From: Istiophorus platypterus
Taxonomy: Eukaryota > Chordata > Actinopteri > Istiophoriformes > Istiophoridae
Direction of reading: 5' to 3'
NCBI GenBank assembly: GCA_016859345.1
Contig: CM029122.1
Location: 8,076,575 to 8,140,574, forward strand
DNA length: 64,000 bases
Positions 27,519 through 39,720 of the stretch are shown here, in pieces (position 1 is the first letter of the stretch; each line of letters begins with the position of its first letter). The translations under genes and the position numbers were made by a program. A model generated the notes under the pieces. That model was not told the DNA's origin. It did no database searches and was given only the letters and a program-made list of their open reading frames with translations.

Positions 27519-29739
27519 AATAATAAGAAGAATGCAAATACAATACAAAACAAACAAACAAATAAAAAATTCTTCTGTTCTGGCTGACTCATTTGGGTTT
27601 TTTGCCTAATACTTTTTTGTGTCTAGCTGAAAGCAAATACAATCCGTCTAAAGTAAAGAATGGAAATGTACCTACAGTATAGGATGGCATTGTGGGTTCT
27701 TCTCATTAATTTTAGGTCTAAAATGAACACCTAATCTACGATGTTTCCTTCCTTCTTCCCTCATCCAGCCACGGTCCATGTTCTTCATGTCAGGCCAGAT
27801 AGGCACTTGCTGCTGATGGCCACTCCCCTCCTCAGTCAACCTATTCTTTCCTCTACGCTGCATATCGATTCAAATGAAAACAAGTTGCCAATCCAAATAA
27901 ACACCATGTCAAGGAGCCATCCAAGCAGATAGAAATATCAGCCCAGCATGATACCATAGGGCAGAAAACCGCAGGGGCACTGGTGCTCCTGGCCTCACAG
28001 GGGGTCCTCGGAGGCTCGAGAGGTGTATGTATGTGTGTGTGTGTGTGTGGAGAGTTTATCTGGTCAATAAGTATATCACTCTGCTGCAGTGTACTATAAG
28101 CAATTCTGGAAAGGCTTTATTATAGATTTATTCCACTTATCAACCTTTGCCTGTAACATAATATGAGGAGAATAAAATGATTTCTCAGTTGTCATGGCTG
28201 TAATTTCCCCCAGGCATGTTTGTTAGTTTATTTATTTAAACGCAAATATCAAACCATTTAGTGCACCATCTTTTCAGGTACTTAAGAAGTTAGTGTTTGA
28301 GCATAGAAGTTCATTCTTGATGTTCAACCATGTCTCAGAGAAATTACATTCACATACTACTGCTTTGTATTGCCATTTAATTGTAGCACTTCACTGTATG
28401 TAGCGCTGTACTGTGAGTAAATACACATGCTGTTAGGGCATTCTGCTTAAGTGTAGGTACAGATCATGGTTTGTGTGTTAAGTCACCTTCAATTTTTTTA
28501 AGGTTTCTAAACAAGACCATGATTTTTCTCCAGTCAAGTGCTGTAAGTGCTTAAGTTGATGCTAGCGGATATTGTATTGCAGGAGCAGCGAACGTACTGA
28601 AAACATATAGAAAATGTTGTCAGTGAACATTTACTGATATGCTAAGTGTTAACATTTTGTGACTTGGTAGATTTGTTCAACCTTTTCTTTATTATGTCAA
28701 TGGAAAATGTAAATCAGGCGGCATTACTACAAAATTCAATCTCTGTTGCAAATCAGTAGCCAAGAGTTATGACCTTTGGAAACAGCATGTGTAACAAAAT
28801 ACTCCAAGCTCAAAGGTCGACTTAGCTTTGTGGAGTTTTGATTATTCTGTTACATGAGACAACTGTTATTTCTGTTCTGCACTGAAGGGAATGTGTAAGG
28901 CAAGATGCAAGCATTTGTTGCAAACAAGTAATTTCAGGGACAGTGGGATGGGCTGTAGGAAGCCCTTTGGAGCTGTGGAAAAATAAAATTCAAAATGTCT
29001 TACCTTGCTTCAAAGTGGGCCATCCTTAAGGGAAACAATATGAATCCAACAGCAGTCGCTTCCTGTGCTCCCCATTTGAGTAATGAGGATTTGGGGTTAG
29101 GACACAAGGAAGATCCCTCAAGGAACCTAGGGAACCTGTGACCTCTACTTGTGTCCTGATGTGGTCCCCCAGGGCCCCATGGAGCAGAAGGCCCACAATA
29201 ATCGGTTGGACCCCACTGAGAATGAGCATAGCCACAGCACACCGGGGTCAGAAAGAAGGACAAGCAGAGCTAGTGGTCCACAGGGCAAAGGGGAGTGCGC
29301 GGGGGGTGAGTGCCAAGGTTCTCATGGTGGTTTTAAGGTCATGCTAATTGCCATGGATGTACAGCATGCCGTCAGTTAGCCCTGGTGCTGCTGAGGAGGA
29401 GGAGGAGAAGGATGGGGGTTGAGAAGGTGGTGGTACAGGTGTGGACCTTTAATTAAATACCACTGCAAAGGTTAATGCATAGAACCAGGAACTGCAGCCA
29501 CTGTTAAGTGTAGGACATTTAAACACAGCCGAGAATATGCCCCACACTGTGAATGTGTGTGTGTGAGTGTGTTTGTGTGTGTGTGCGCGAGTATATGAGT
29601 GATATCAGAGATGGAAGAGATGGTGAGAATTTAAAAAAGAGGAAAATTAATTTAACTTTCCTGTGGAGGTGCAAGAAGATGAGTAGCTGATATTGTAATA
29701 TAATGGAAATGGTCACACGGAAATAGGGCAATGCTCAAT

Positions 29740-30330
29740 CTATGAATAGCTGGTAGTCAAAGAAACTGGCAATGGCATCTTGTAATTGTTTGTTGACCCA
29801 TGAGTACCCAGTAGTTCTTACTACTACATTATTGATAGGCATTAGTGGGGGGGGGGGATTTGACCTGGGATACAATGATCCGTGAATTAAAACTAATGTG
29901 GTCCAGAGGTGAAAGTGGGGGCCAGTGGCCCCTTCCCTACTTCCAACCCGGCTACTTTTGGCCCCCTTGAATAGACCCCACCTATCTTCAAACTCAGCCT
30001 TCACTGTCAACTAGAACCCTGTTAAGTTTCATGACTGCTTTTTGCAGGGTGGTGACACTATCACTAAGATAAAATCCATCGACAAATAGACTGACAGACA
30101 GACGGACAGATATATAAACACCACGCAAAGTACTCAAACCCGCCTGTGGTAGTTCCCACTATAGTTAGTCTCTCCAGGACCATATTTTGCCATGATGACA
30201 CACACACACATACATATTCACAAGGTGAGACCAACAGAAGCCATGCTGTCGTGGCTGGTAAATATCCAGTGCGGTAAAACTGGAGAGACTCTGTAGCTTT
30301 CATTCTCTCCACAGCATCATCAACTAACTT
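29740..30330. mobile_element. Possible dispersed repeat fragment
   Basis: Contains phrases such as AAGTTTCATGACTGCTTTTTG, GACAGACAGACGGACAG and CACAAGGTGAGACCAACAG that resemble parts of interspersed repeats in percomorph fish. No transposase or terminal repeat is visible and the boundaries are guesses. Confidence 0.3.
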
Positions 30331-30444
30331 TATCCTCTGTTATGTGCAAACTCTGGCATCTGCAAAAAAAAAAAATTAAAAGTCACAAAACATATTAGAA
30401 GCTATATTAAGAGATATTGTCAATCCACTAATATCCTTAAAGAC

Positions 30445-30446
<2 letters not shown>

Positions 30447-30508
<62 letters not shown>
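30447..30508. repeat. (TG)n microsatellite
   Basis: About 31 uninterrupted TG units. Confidence 0.95.
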
Positions 30509-30511
<3 letters not shown>

Positions 30512-30529
30512 CAGAGTGTTGTGAGGGTG

Positions 30530-30690
30530 TGTGACGCTTGATAATTAGCACCATCTGCCATATTAGAACACCTCTGGAGAGACAGGTTATCTTGTGAGCA
30601 AGACGGACAATGTGACGTGAACATCCTTGCTACTCAAGGAGTTAGCTTAACATAAACAGAATGAGAAATTGATTAAACGAGTTAGGAAGC
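30530..30690. promoter_or_regulatory. Enhancer-like non-coding block F
   Basis: The sequence directly after the TG tract contains TAATTAGCACCATCTGCC, a homeodomain word beside a CATCTG E-box, and no simple repeats. Such homeodomain plus bHLH pairing is typical of neural enhancers. Inferred. Confidence 0.28.
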
Positions 30691-31079
30691 AAGGAGGAGC
30701 TTGCCTACCAATAAATGGAAAATGCATACTTAATTATTTTTCATTCCTTCTCTTTATGTATCTGACGTTCCATTTTCTCCTAAAAGATGCCATGTACATA
30801 TAGCAGAGGCACACAAAAATACACATGCTGTAAGATGTGGAGCACTCTGAAATTTAAATTATTCAAAAAAAAAACAAAAAACAAAGAAAAAAAACAAAGA
30901 TGTCTGACCCCTATTACAATTTTGGCTCAAAATCAGCTGCAGAATTAAGAACACTCGCTCACACACAAACATAGCCGCACACATAACTTGTTCCTCAGCG
31001 TCATCACCAGGAAACTGCGGACTGGAAAAAGAGCTTAGGGACCATTTCAGCTCAACAAAGATATTCACAAAGCCAAAGA

Positions 31080-31880
31080 ATACACACAGCCCAAATCCAC
31101 CAATTCAAATATGTCCTCCTCAGAGAGAGAGAGAACGCTCTTTTTGATCTCACATCTCGAATTAGACAAAACACACATCTCATTGTCTTGATACAACAGC
31201 TTGTATGAAAATTGGCTTTGCAAAAATTACACGTGAAACGCTCGTCGCGGCAACGGAGCGGCGTCGAATCTCTGCAGCACATAAGGCACGGCGTATGATG
31301 AACTGTGATGAGGCCGTGGAGAGTGGCCAACCGGTGGTTTTTGGTTACTCCAACTACCCAAACATGCTATTAGGCTTTAACTCAAAGCACTAATTGGGTA
31401 TTCATGTGGCGTTTTGTTTGTTTATCACCATGTTACCACTGCAAGTCTTGGTTCAACACATCTCATTTTCATCCTCGACATGAAAGCCAGAGACAGTGGA
31501 ATTTCTGCACTGTATTTCAGCCACGGAGCATAATCTCAGTTAACACAAGCCGGTCTCAGTTCTCTTTTGCTTTGAATTACCACCCGCAGTGGTTTTGTTG
31601 TCCCCCCCACCACCGCCCCGTGTTTTGTTAAATTATTTATTCTGCCTTTAAAATTCGCTCATAATATATACCTTTTTTGAATGCAGGAGAGTGAGGAGGA
31701 ATATGCCAAATGTGCTCATAAGTCTTTTATAATGAGTACGTGGCAGTGGCGGGCTTAATGTGGGGTTATGCGGTCAGGATTGGAGCACGATTTTTAGGAA
31801 AATGAGTATAGTGACATGGAATTAAGAGGCGGCATTAAGATCTACACGGGTCCTCTTGGGTCATCACTATTCGATCGCTC
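31080..31880. promoter_or_regulatory. Enhancer-like non-coding block G with CpG-dense core
   Basis: About 800 bp of mostly complex sequence, interrupted by a short C-rich patch. A CpG-dense core at 31225-31300 stands out against AT-rich flanks, which is unusual in a desert unless constrained. On the minus strand the core lies inside a 92-codon frame with PHD-like cysteine spacing (see findings). I favour a conserved non-coding element, but cannot test it. Confidence 0.35.
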
Positions 31881-32346
31881 CATTTAAACTGCACTGGACA
31901 CCCTTCAAGACTACATCCATCTGCTGTTCCTCATCATATCTCTCCCTTACGCCGCGTATCCTTTGTTTCTCTCTCGCGTTATGTGCGGTAGTGACTCTTT
32001 CACCTTCTGATCCACTCCCCAGAAAACCTTGCCTGCTTTTCTCCCAACAGGCAAGTGCATCCATGTCACCCTGAAAAACTGATCGCTGATCCAGTGCTCC
32101 TCATAAAAAAAAGAGCCTCCTTACTCTCAGTTTCTGTTGATATCCCAGATCCCCATATTGCGCATCCCCTCCCTCTTACCTCTATCAGTCTACTGCTCCT
32201 TCTCTTTCTCTACTGTTCCCTTTTTACCACAGCCATGTTTCTCGACTGTTTCCAGGGTTTTGAGTTTGGGGTATGTCTAAGCCGCTGCCCGGCTGAGAGC
32301 TGAATCTGGCCTCTTTCAGAATCACAGCTTGCGCTCGCCTCTATAC

Positions 32347-32410
32347 TCCTCCACCTCCTCCTTCGCCTCCTCCTCCTCCTCCTCCTCCTCCTCCTCCTCC
32401 CCCTCCTCCT
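32347..32410. repeat. (CTC)n trinucleotide tract
   Basis: About 64 bp of CTC/CCT units with a few interruptions. It is pyrimidine-only over its core and encodes artefactual poly-Ser, poly-Glu or poly-Arg frames. Confidence 0.93.
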
Positions 32411-33269
32411 CCCACTGCCTCCTACTTCTCCACAGCTTCCATGTTGTGGCAGCCACAAGAGGCTTTTGGGAGTGGGCCAATCCGAGCAACCATTGCCGCC
32501 ATTTTCCCAACCGCTGAACATTATGTCCATCGTAAACTGTGCATGTCTCAGATAATGACTTTCATTGCATCTTTAACAATGAACACTCCATGTTTTGAGT
32601 TTTGACTGCAAAACCTGTAGCTACTGCAAATACCTGACAGCATGGGTGTAAGATATAAACTCTACTCGTCTTCACAAAGCGTGTTTTCATTTATTTCATA
32701 TAGTCTATACAGTTCCGATTTCATTAGAATAATTTTGATTCAGAACTGTATTCAGGTAACTTATGACAGGCAAGAGCCTACAATTATCAGGACGATATTC
32801 GACTAAGTTCACTTTTTTCATAAAACAAGGAATTCACTGCTTTAAAATAAATTACAATCACATTGTTACACAACCCATTCCACATTCACTACACACTTGA
32901 TAACAATGGATGTTATTCTGTGTAATCTTCAAAAGAGTTATTTTACTTTAACTTGTTTAGTTTTCAGCAAAGATAATCTCTTCTGTGCTTTAGAAATATT
33001 TGGGTAATAGATCTTTTAATTAGAGAGGTCCAGCATTCTAGTGATCCCTTCCAAAAAAGCCCAATGGCAGTTTAATATCAAGATTTTTGACGATACACAG
33101 ATAAGCCCCTTTCAGAGATTCGCCTCTTCATGTTAATCTGATCAACAATTCGACATGTTGGTCTCACGTGGGAATAGTCATCCTGGTCATTTTCACATAA
33201 AAGTCAGGACAGAAGTCTCACTGTTGGACCTTGTGACATTTGTGTTTCACGTTAAACAGGGAGCAAACC

Positions 33270-33860
33270 TGTCTCCTTGATATTATGTTTCCATTCAACT
33301 AAACTGCAGCATGCCAGTACGTTTTTGCAGGAAACGTAATCGCCGGCTGGATATTGTTCAGTGGGAATGTTTTGTTTTTTTGAATGAACGGAGTTCTACA
33401 TTTATTAATGGCAATAAAATCACCAGGAGGTTGTTGGGCGGATTTCAAATTCAGATTCCTCACTGTGGTTAGGTTTGGGCATCAGTGTGAACTGTTTTCT
33501 GTATTAAACCAGACAACAATCTTTTCCTAATCTTAACCAAGTGTTGTGATTACCTACACTTAACCATTAAAAGATAATTAATAATACTGTAGTAACTACA
33601 AATGAATGTGGTACTACAAGAACAAATATTTGGGGGGGGGGGACTAATATGCTCTTTGTGAACAATATGTTGATCCATTCGATATCAACTTATTTTATGA
33701 GCTGGCCAAATATGTAAATTAACCACATATCCTCATTATGTTAATAAAGAATGAAATCCGGTCACAAATTATGTTTCATACAAAATGTGTTGGTTGTTGC
33801 GTTTCAGTTGTATAGACACATAATTTCTGGGAGACGGGGCTGCTGTGAGACGTCATAGAA
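33270..33860. mobile_element. Possible diverged dispersed repeat
   Basis: Phrases such as GGTTAGGTTTGGGCATC (33470-33486) and CCTAATCTTAACCAAGTG (33526-33543) resemble the TAACC-rich interspersed sequence widespread in percomorph genomes. The copy is degraded and carries a G run at 33631-33642. Family and ends uncertain. Confidence 0.35.
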
Positions 33861-35660
33861 ACATGCAGCAAAATTAATTCTCTTATAACACTGGAATATG
33901 AAATCAGGGCAATGGTTTGACCAGAATTCCCCGTGAGAAGAGGGGGGGCAAGCGTCCCTCAACCTCACGACAGTCATGCATCAGGGATACAATAGCAAAA
34001 TAAGTTTTAAGACACATCAGTGATGCAACTTGTAAAAACAGAAAGCAGTCTTCTTCCTTGCTCTTGTGAATTTTTTTTACTCCCCGCTGTTCTCTCTCTA
34101 TCTGCCCCCTGCCTTCCTCTCATGCGCTAGGCGCACAAAACTCGCTCAAGCACGTAGCTCCTTCCGTAAATGTGCTGTCATGTCTGGATAAAGCCTAAGG
34201 AACATTAACGTAAAAGTCACCTATGTCTGGATGACAAAAAGCCATCACGTTAACAGATGGATGGTGCCAGCGATGTTCGAGCATTCCATGTCTGAGGAGG
34301 ACTGCACTGACATTGATGCGCTACTTGGGGAGAACTTTGTTCCGCTGCAGTTCAAGATCTGAACTTCTGAGCAGAAAAAGAACAGCTTTTATGTAAAAGG
34401 CAAAAGATCTCTTGAACTCACTCATTTTCACTTACTTAGCCACCTCGCCTCACATCGAGCATTCTGGTTGCTGCTACCTGTTTGAAAATTACCCATTTGA
34501 TTTCCTTTTTTTTTTTTTTCTTCTTTCTGGAATTTAATTTGGTGTAAGCATGCGTATGTGTGAATTGAACTGAACAGCAGGACCACACAGATGTGAAACA
34601 CAGTCTAGAAAGGAGGAGGAAGAAGAAGACTGTATGATCTCACGTGTCATAAAAAGATGCCAACATGAGAAAAAAAAATATTCCTGTCGCTGATAAGTGT
34701 GAAAGCAATGTGTTTTACTGCATCTAGAAAGAACTAGGGGAGCCTTTTAATGGTTGCACACCCATTTCATCTCCACACTAATCTCAACTGCTGTTTCCTC
34801 CCAATTAACAGAGTTTGTGGTGCAGGGGAGGGCCTCTTGCCATTTACTCCACACATGGATCAACTTAGTTCTCCAAGAAACTCGGCTGCTTTTCCACGGA
34901 GTCATACAAACATCCCCACAAGTAAATCCAGTGCACCAGAAAATGTCTATTGGTCATCCTTGCTCCTCCTGGCTGCTGACATTGTTTATACATGCAGATT
35001 GAAGAAGCAACATTCAGATGCTGCTCTGTGCTTGGCACCCTGGGCAGAGTGGTATAATTAAATGAATTGACTAAAAGGGATGCAATGAATATCCCAACAC
35101 AGTGTCAGGTCAGCCTTGCTCGCAAATTAAAGCCAGGGGCCAAAGAAGGTAAACATGAATTTAGCTGAACTGGGAAAGCAGAGGAATGACTTGGCCCTGG
35201 CTTCATTAATGATGTTTATTCTCGTATGCTATGGAATAACTTGATTTTATTCGCATCGGTCCGAAAACATAATGCCTCCTGTGTCTTTGTTCCAAATCAA
35301 GCTCAAAATATGCATCGGTTTCTTTTTACAATGTTTTTGACCAAAAATATTATTTTCAGATTAATTTACACCTGGATTTATTTATTGAACTCCAACATGC
35401 AAGAGTTACTGAGAAGAAACATGTAACCAGTGTTTTGTAGTCTCCCTTTCTTTTACACATGGCAAGCTATATGCAAACAAACATAAACACAACAATTATA
35501 ATTTACAAAACAAACCGCACCTGCATATTCTCTCTGCTATACCAACACAAACAAATGTACCTAAGGAGCATGTGGTAATAAAACTAGAAGCTAATTAAGT
35601 GACAGACAACAACACACAGGGGAGGCATATTCTGGGAATCCTATCACCAACTGCATCACC

Positions 35661-35698
<38 letters not shown>

Positions 35699-36439
35699 TA
35701 GCATCTATAGGAGCTTTATAAGCCACTTGTTGTCAACCTGTCTTTTTCTTCAAGTGCCACATTGTTAAAGAGCCTCCTCTTCAACTCTGTGTTTACTTTG
35801 GAGAACGGATTTAAACATGAAGTGGTCAATGTGGATTCAGCAGAGGGAGCATTATAAAAGAAGAGAATGCTCACTAACATGATCTTTGTAAAATATAACA
35901 ATTATTTACTATCCCCCATTTAACAATTTCATTTGTTTGTGCATCCAGCTGTCTTTGTGAGGGGCAGCCTCTGTTGACGTATGTGCTGATGAGGTGTTAG
36001 AAGTGTAATGTACGGGGAAAGTAAGGTTGTAAATTGTCTGAGTGTAATTATCAATAATGAAACATTTTTTGTAACTTAACTTTTTTTGCTGAACTTACTT
36101 TACTTGCTTTATTTTGCAAAAATCAAACAATATTTCTCAAAAAGACAGAACAACCCTGACTCCTAGAAATCATGTTTATGTGCAATAATTCTGCAACGGT
36201 GAAACACTTAGAAAACATCTGGATTACATTTATATTAATGTAATGAGGATATGTTGTTAATTTAAATATTTGTTTTCCGCCCAAAGGGTCGATCTCCATC
36301 CAATACGTTACCCCAACAACATAATTGGGAAAACAGTTGCGTAGTGCATGAATGTAATTTTTAGCAGACAGGGTTGGCCTGAGCATCTACAGCTATTCCA
36401 GCGGATTGTTGAGGCTTTACTTAGACACAGTGGTTCTTT
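33861..36439. other. Gene desert segment, no gene supported
   Basis: Includes a 33-codon coding-like small frame at 34261-34362 (see findings), a block at 35030-35230 that looks enhancer-like (ATTA words, no repeats) and the CAG tract at 35662-35695. Otherwise AT-rich unique sequence. Confidence 0.6.
35662..35695. repeat. (CAG)n trinucleotide microsatellite
   Basis: Eleven uninterrupted CAG units in non-coding DNA. Confidence 0.95.
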
Positions 36440-36790
36440 GAGCTAAACGCTATAGTATACTAACAATGACAGTGCTAACATGCTGATGTTTACCAGGTAT
36501 CTTAGTTCAGCATACTAGCATGCTAATATCCTGCTAATCAGCACTAATCACAAAGTACAGCTGAAGCTGATGAGGATATCAAATCAAACTTTGACCTCAT
36601 GTTACCACTAGATGAAAACTCAGAGGATCAATAAAGTATTTACAATACATCCTGAACAGCACATGAATTTGCGAAGAAAATTCCATGGCAAAATATCCAA
36701 TGGTTGTAAAGACAAAAATATCCATCTGACGGTGGAGCTAAAAATGACCAAAATCTTTAGTAGTCATCCTTTCAGCAGCATGAATTTAAA
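36440..36790 (+). mobile_element. Percomorph dispersed repeat copy (GCTAACATGCTGATGTTTA type)
   Basis: The order GTGCTAACATGCTGATGTT, then TTAGTTCAGCATACTAGCATG, then CACAAAGTACAGCTGA, then CTAGATGAAAACTCAGAGG, then CATGAATTT with ATTCCATGGCAA, is the characteristic order of a very abundant interspersed repeat in percomorph fish. An internal duplication of about 120 bp is visible: ATACATCCTGAACAGCACATG near 36645 against AGTCATCCTTTCAGCAGCATG near 36761. The copy is diverged, has no coding capacity and ends in a run of about 20 A (36788-36807). I recognise the family but not its formal name. Confidence 0.7.
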
Positions 36791-37119
36791 AAAAAAAAAA
36801 AAAAAAATGAAGAAAGATCATGGCAGACCATCTTACAATTAAAATCAGATTTTCTTGAGTATAATTATTGATATTTAAATTTGGTCATTTAAATAAAAGT
36901 ATACTCAAACATCATGCACAAATATAGGGACCACATTATGTAAAATAAGCTCCTCGGTGACCCTTATTAATATAATCGCATGGTAAAAAAAAAAATCATT
37001 TTTTATAATTTTATGAGCAAAAAAAAGCTACATACATTTGAGTGGTACAAAGACAGAAGGAAGAGGTAAACCGCAATATCGCAAACTGGTTTCCTGATAA
37101 CTTCTCTTGCCGTCTGAAG

Positions 37120-37500
37120 AGTTCCTAAATCCAATTCAGTCTAATTAATTCACTACATTAAATCAAATGTGGTCAAGTCAATACGAAGGGGTTTGCATGC
37201 GATTAGCTTGCAGATGACACCTAGATTCCTGATACCATGCCAACTACACACCCCAATCCTGCAGCGGCTATAGCCGGACAAAATGAGCCAACGCTGCAAT
37301 GCATTCTGGAGTCATACTGATAATGACCCTTCCTGTGAGGGTAAACTGCTGCTCCATCTGTACCTGGAAACAATAGCAGAGCAACCTGACGTGTTCTAAA
37401 ACTCCAGCTCTAAATACATTTGCATTGTGGGCTCAATAATGCCCGCGCATTGTGATGTAAATACTGTTTGGCATAGACATGAATCTAAATCCAACGACAG
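37120..37500. promoter_or_regulatory. Enhancer-like non-coding block H
   Basis: Nearly 400 bp of complex, microsatellite-free sequence with a TCTAATTAATTC homeodomain word near 37139-37150 and a TTTGCATGCGATTAG stretch near 37192. Resembles conserved non-coding DNA. Inferred only. Confidence 0.32.
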
Positions 37501-39459
37501 GCAAATGGTCCAATTCCAGTGCTCTTGCAATTTTAGCATAGCTTGTGATTCAGAAAGCGTCCGCATTTGAAATGGGTTGGCGTCTTCAGGCTAAACACCA
37601 CTTGAAGCACTTCTATGTTACTGTCTTTTGTTCAAGTCACACAAGTCCCTATATTCAGCCTGGCCCTATAGTTCAGTAGAGGGATTTAGAAATGCAACTT
37701 GCTGTTGCGTATCTCTTTCCCTAGACTTGTGAACCCCCATACTGTAAGTGTCCCATTAACAGTTCTTCTAGGAGATGGGTGGGAATTGATTCTCAAAAGC
37801 TTTTCTTTTGTGTTTCTAATGTGTGGCACTCTTTTTAGCTTACCTAGAAGGTAGCAAGGCAATCAAAACAATCAACCATTCACATGAAATTAGGAAGTGG
37901 AAGAAAAAGCTTTGATAAAAGAAGCAAATGCATCATCCCAGTCACAATCAAAACCAGAAATTCAATCCGACAGGATATGAAAAATAATGAAACCATTTTA
38001 AGCATTCACAGGTCTGACCAGAAGGTTGTTGTTTATAGCGTTAAAGTAAAAGAGGCTGGGAACAACTCTATTGTGCGTCAGGCATGCCTCTTATTGGCGA
38101 ACAGAGCCCCTGCATGTCAAGCAGAGGTGGGGCGCTGTCCCTAGAGTCCACTATCACAGCAGGTTAACCTGGCACTGCTTTTGTAAGGACTGATTGCCAG
38201 GCCCCCTGCAGCTCAAGATAAACCGACAATTTTCCATCAGCAGGGAATGTGGCTTTATTAGTAAAAGTAAGGAGGGGTGGTGGGAGGTAAGAGAAAAAAA
38301 GTGAAACCAAGTTCACAGTGTAGTTGTAGTTGTTATGTAGGAGTGCAATAAAGTGCAATGGCAGGACTGGGTGGATCAGTAATTTCAGGTTACAGTGAAT
38401 AAAGATTGAATTAATACAGCCTTTAAATAAGAAAATGAAATATAAGTAATAATACGGCTCCCACTCCAAAACTCCAAGAACACAGATTTCATTTTGGGAG
38501 AAATTTTACAAATAAGCTCTGGGGCATCTTTTTGAGTAGTCAGGTAAAACTGTAAAAGACAGGTCTATGTCTAAAGATTTACTTTAATGTGACACCGGAT
38601 CTCATCACGTGCAGACTTTCTGACAGGAGGGAAAAACATTCACCTGAATAAAAACCCCAACCCTTGTGTGGGAGATGAGACAGACTCTGTGAACAGCAAA
38701 TCAATATCATCGCCAGGCTGAGTGTGAATTTAAAGAGGGCCAACTCCGCCAAAGGTATTATATTTCTAAACATAACACAAGTAAATCTACAAACAAACAC
38801 AGACTGCGAAACAAAAGAAAAAAAAAAAAACTTAGAGGGCAAACAAGCAGTGCCTTATGGTTTTCAAGGTCTCCATTTGTTTTTCCGTGTTCCACTGTCA
38901 GATGTAGAGAGAGGCAAGAGCAGTGGAGAGAATGGCGAGCCATAGAGGGTTAAAAGGCCATGGCTGGGATTATAGCACGAGTAAGGACCCCATACTGTGG
39001 CTTGACATGCCTACCAGCTTACAGTGCATTTTTCTCTGACAATGCAGGGTCACACACGGTCAGAAAGCATGAAATGTTTTCACACACATGTTGAAAGACA
39101 AGTGAAATGCTCAATGTTAAAGAGCCTCCTTCCCAGAGGTTATCTGATAGTATTATGCTTTTTAATAACAAAGTCATACAAAGTCAAAATCAAATTGTTT
39201 AAAAAAGGGGGCATTTTTATTCCCTCTGTGCTCGTGACGTCTGACCTTAAAGGACAGTATGACATGCTCACCGATTTGCCGGAAAGTTTACAGTTCAGTG
39301 TGCGTGGCGCTCTTTACTTCAGTCCAGAAAAAAAAAAAAAAACTATCATAAAACCCAGTCATCCACCATGTGCAGAGATGATCATGAATCACGTACAATT
39401 CGCTAACCACTCCTCAGTGCAATTAAAATTATTCTGCAAGAACGTACATAGGCCATCAT

Positions 39460-39720
39460 TTCCCTTCACCGTTAATGAGAGGCCACTGTGCATGAGGACA
39501 TAGCGAGGGCCGGATGGTAGTTACCGATCAGCATGGGAGCTGGCTAATCGTGCCACTGATGAACTCATCTGTCTGTCTGTCCACTCCACCCTCAGACATG
39601 TGCTAACATGCCATAATCGTCATAATTCTACTCTTGCCCTGGGCTCTGCCACCTCGGTCCCCTGATTAGGGCCTAAGTCCCGAGGGTATCGGTGTTAAAG
39701 CTTTAGTAATTCCAACCCTC
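39460..39720. promoter_or_regulatory. Enhancer-like non-coding block I
   Basis: Complex sequence with GGCTAATCG, CATAATCGTCATAATTC and CTGATTAGGGCCTAAG words (paired-type and bicoid-type homeodomain cores). Inferred regulatory candidate. Confidence 0.3.

Larger units (their letters stand above)
27515..33269. other. Gene desert segment with repeat-like and enhancer-like parts
   Basis: No gene supported. It holds TG tracts (28029-28048, 30447-30508), a CTC tract (32347-32410), a candidate dispersed repeat (29740-30330) and enhancer-like blocks at 30530-30690 and 31080-31880. Confidence 0.6.

Noticed and set aside
39024..39503. 159-codon plus-strand frame
   Set aside because: Contains a poly-Lys stretch from an A run and no domain. 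Sits next to an enhancer-like block, so chance is the best explanation.
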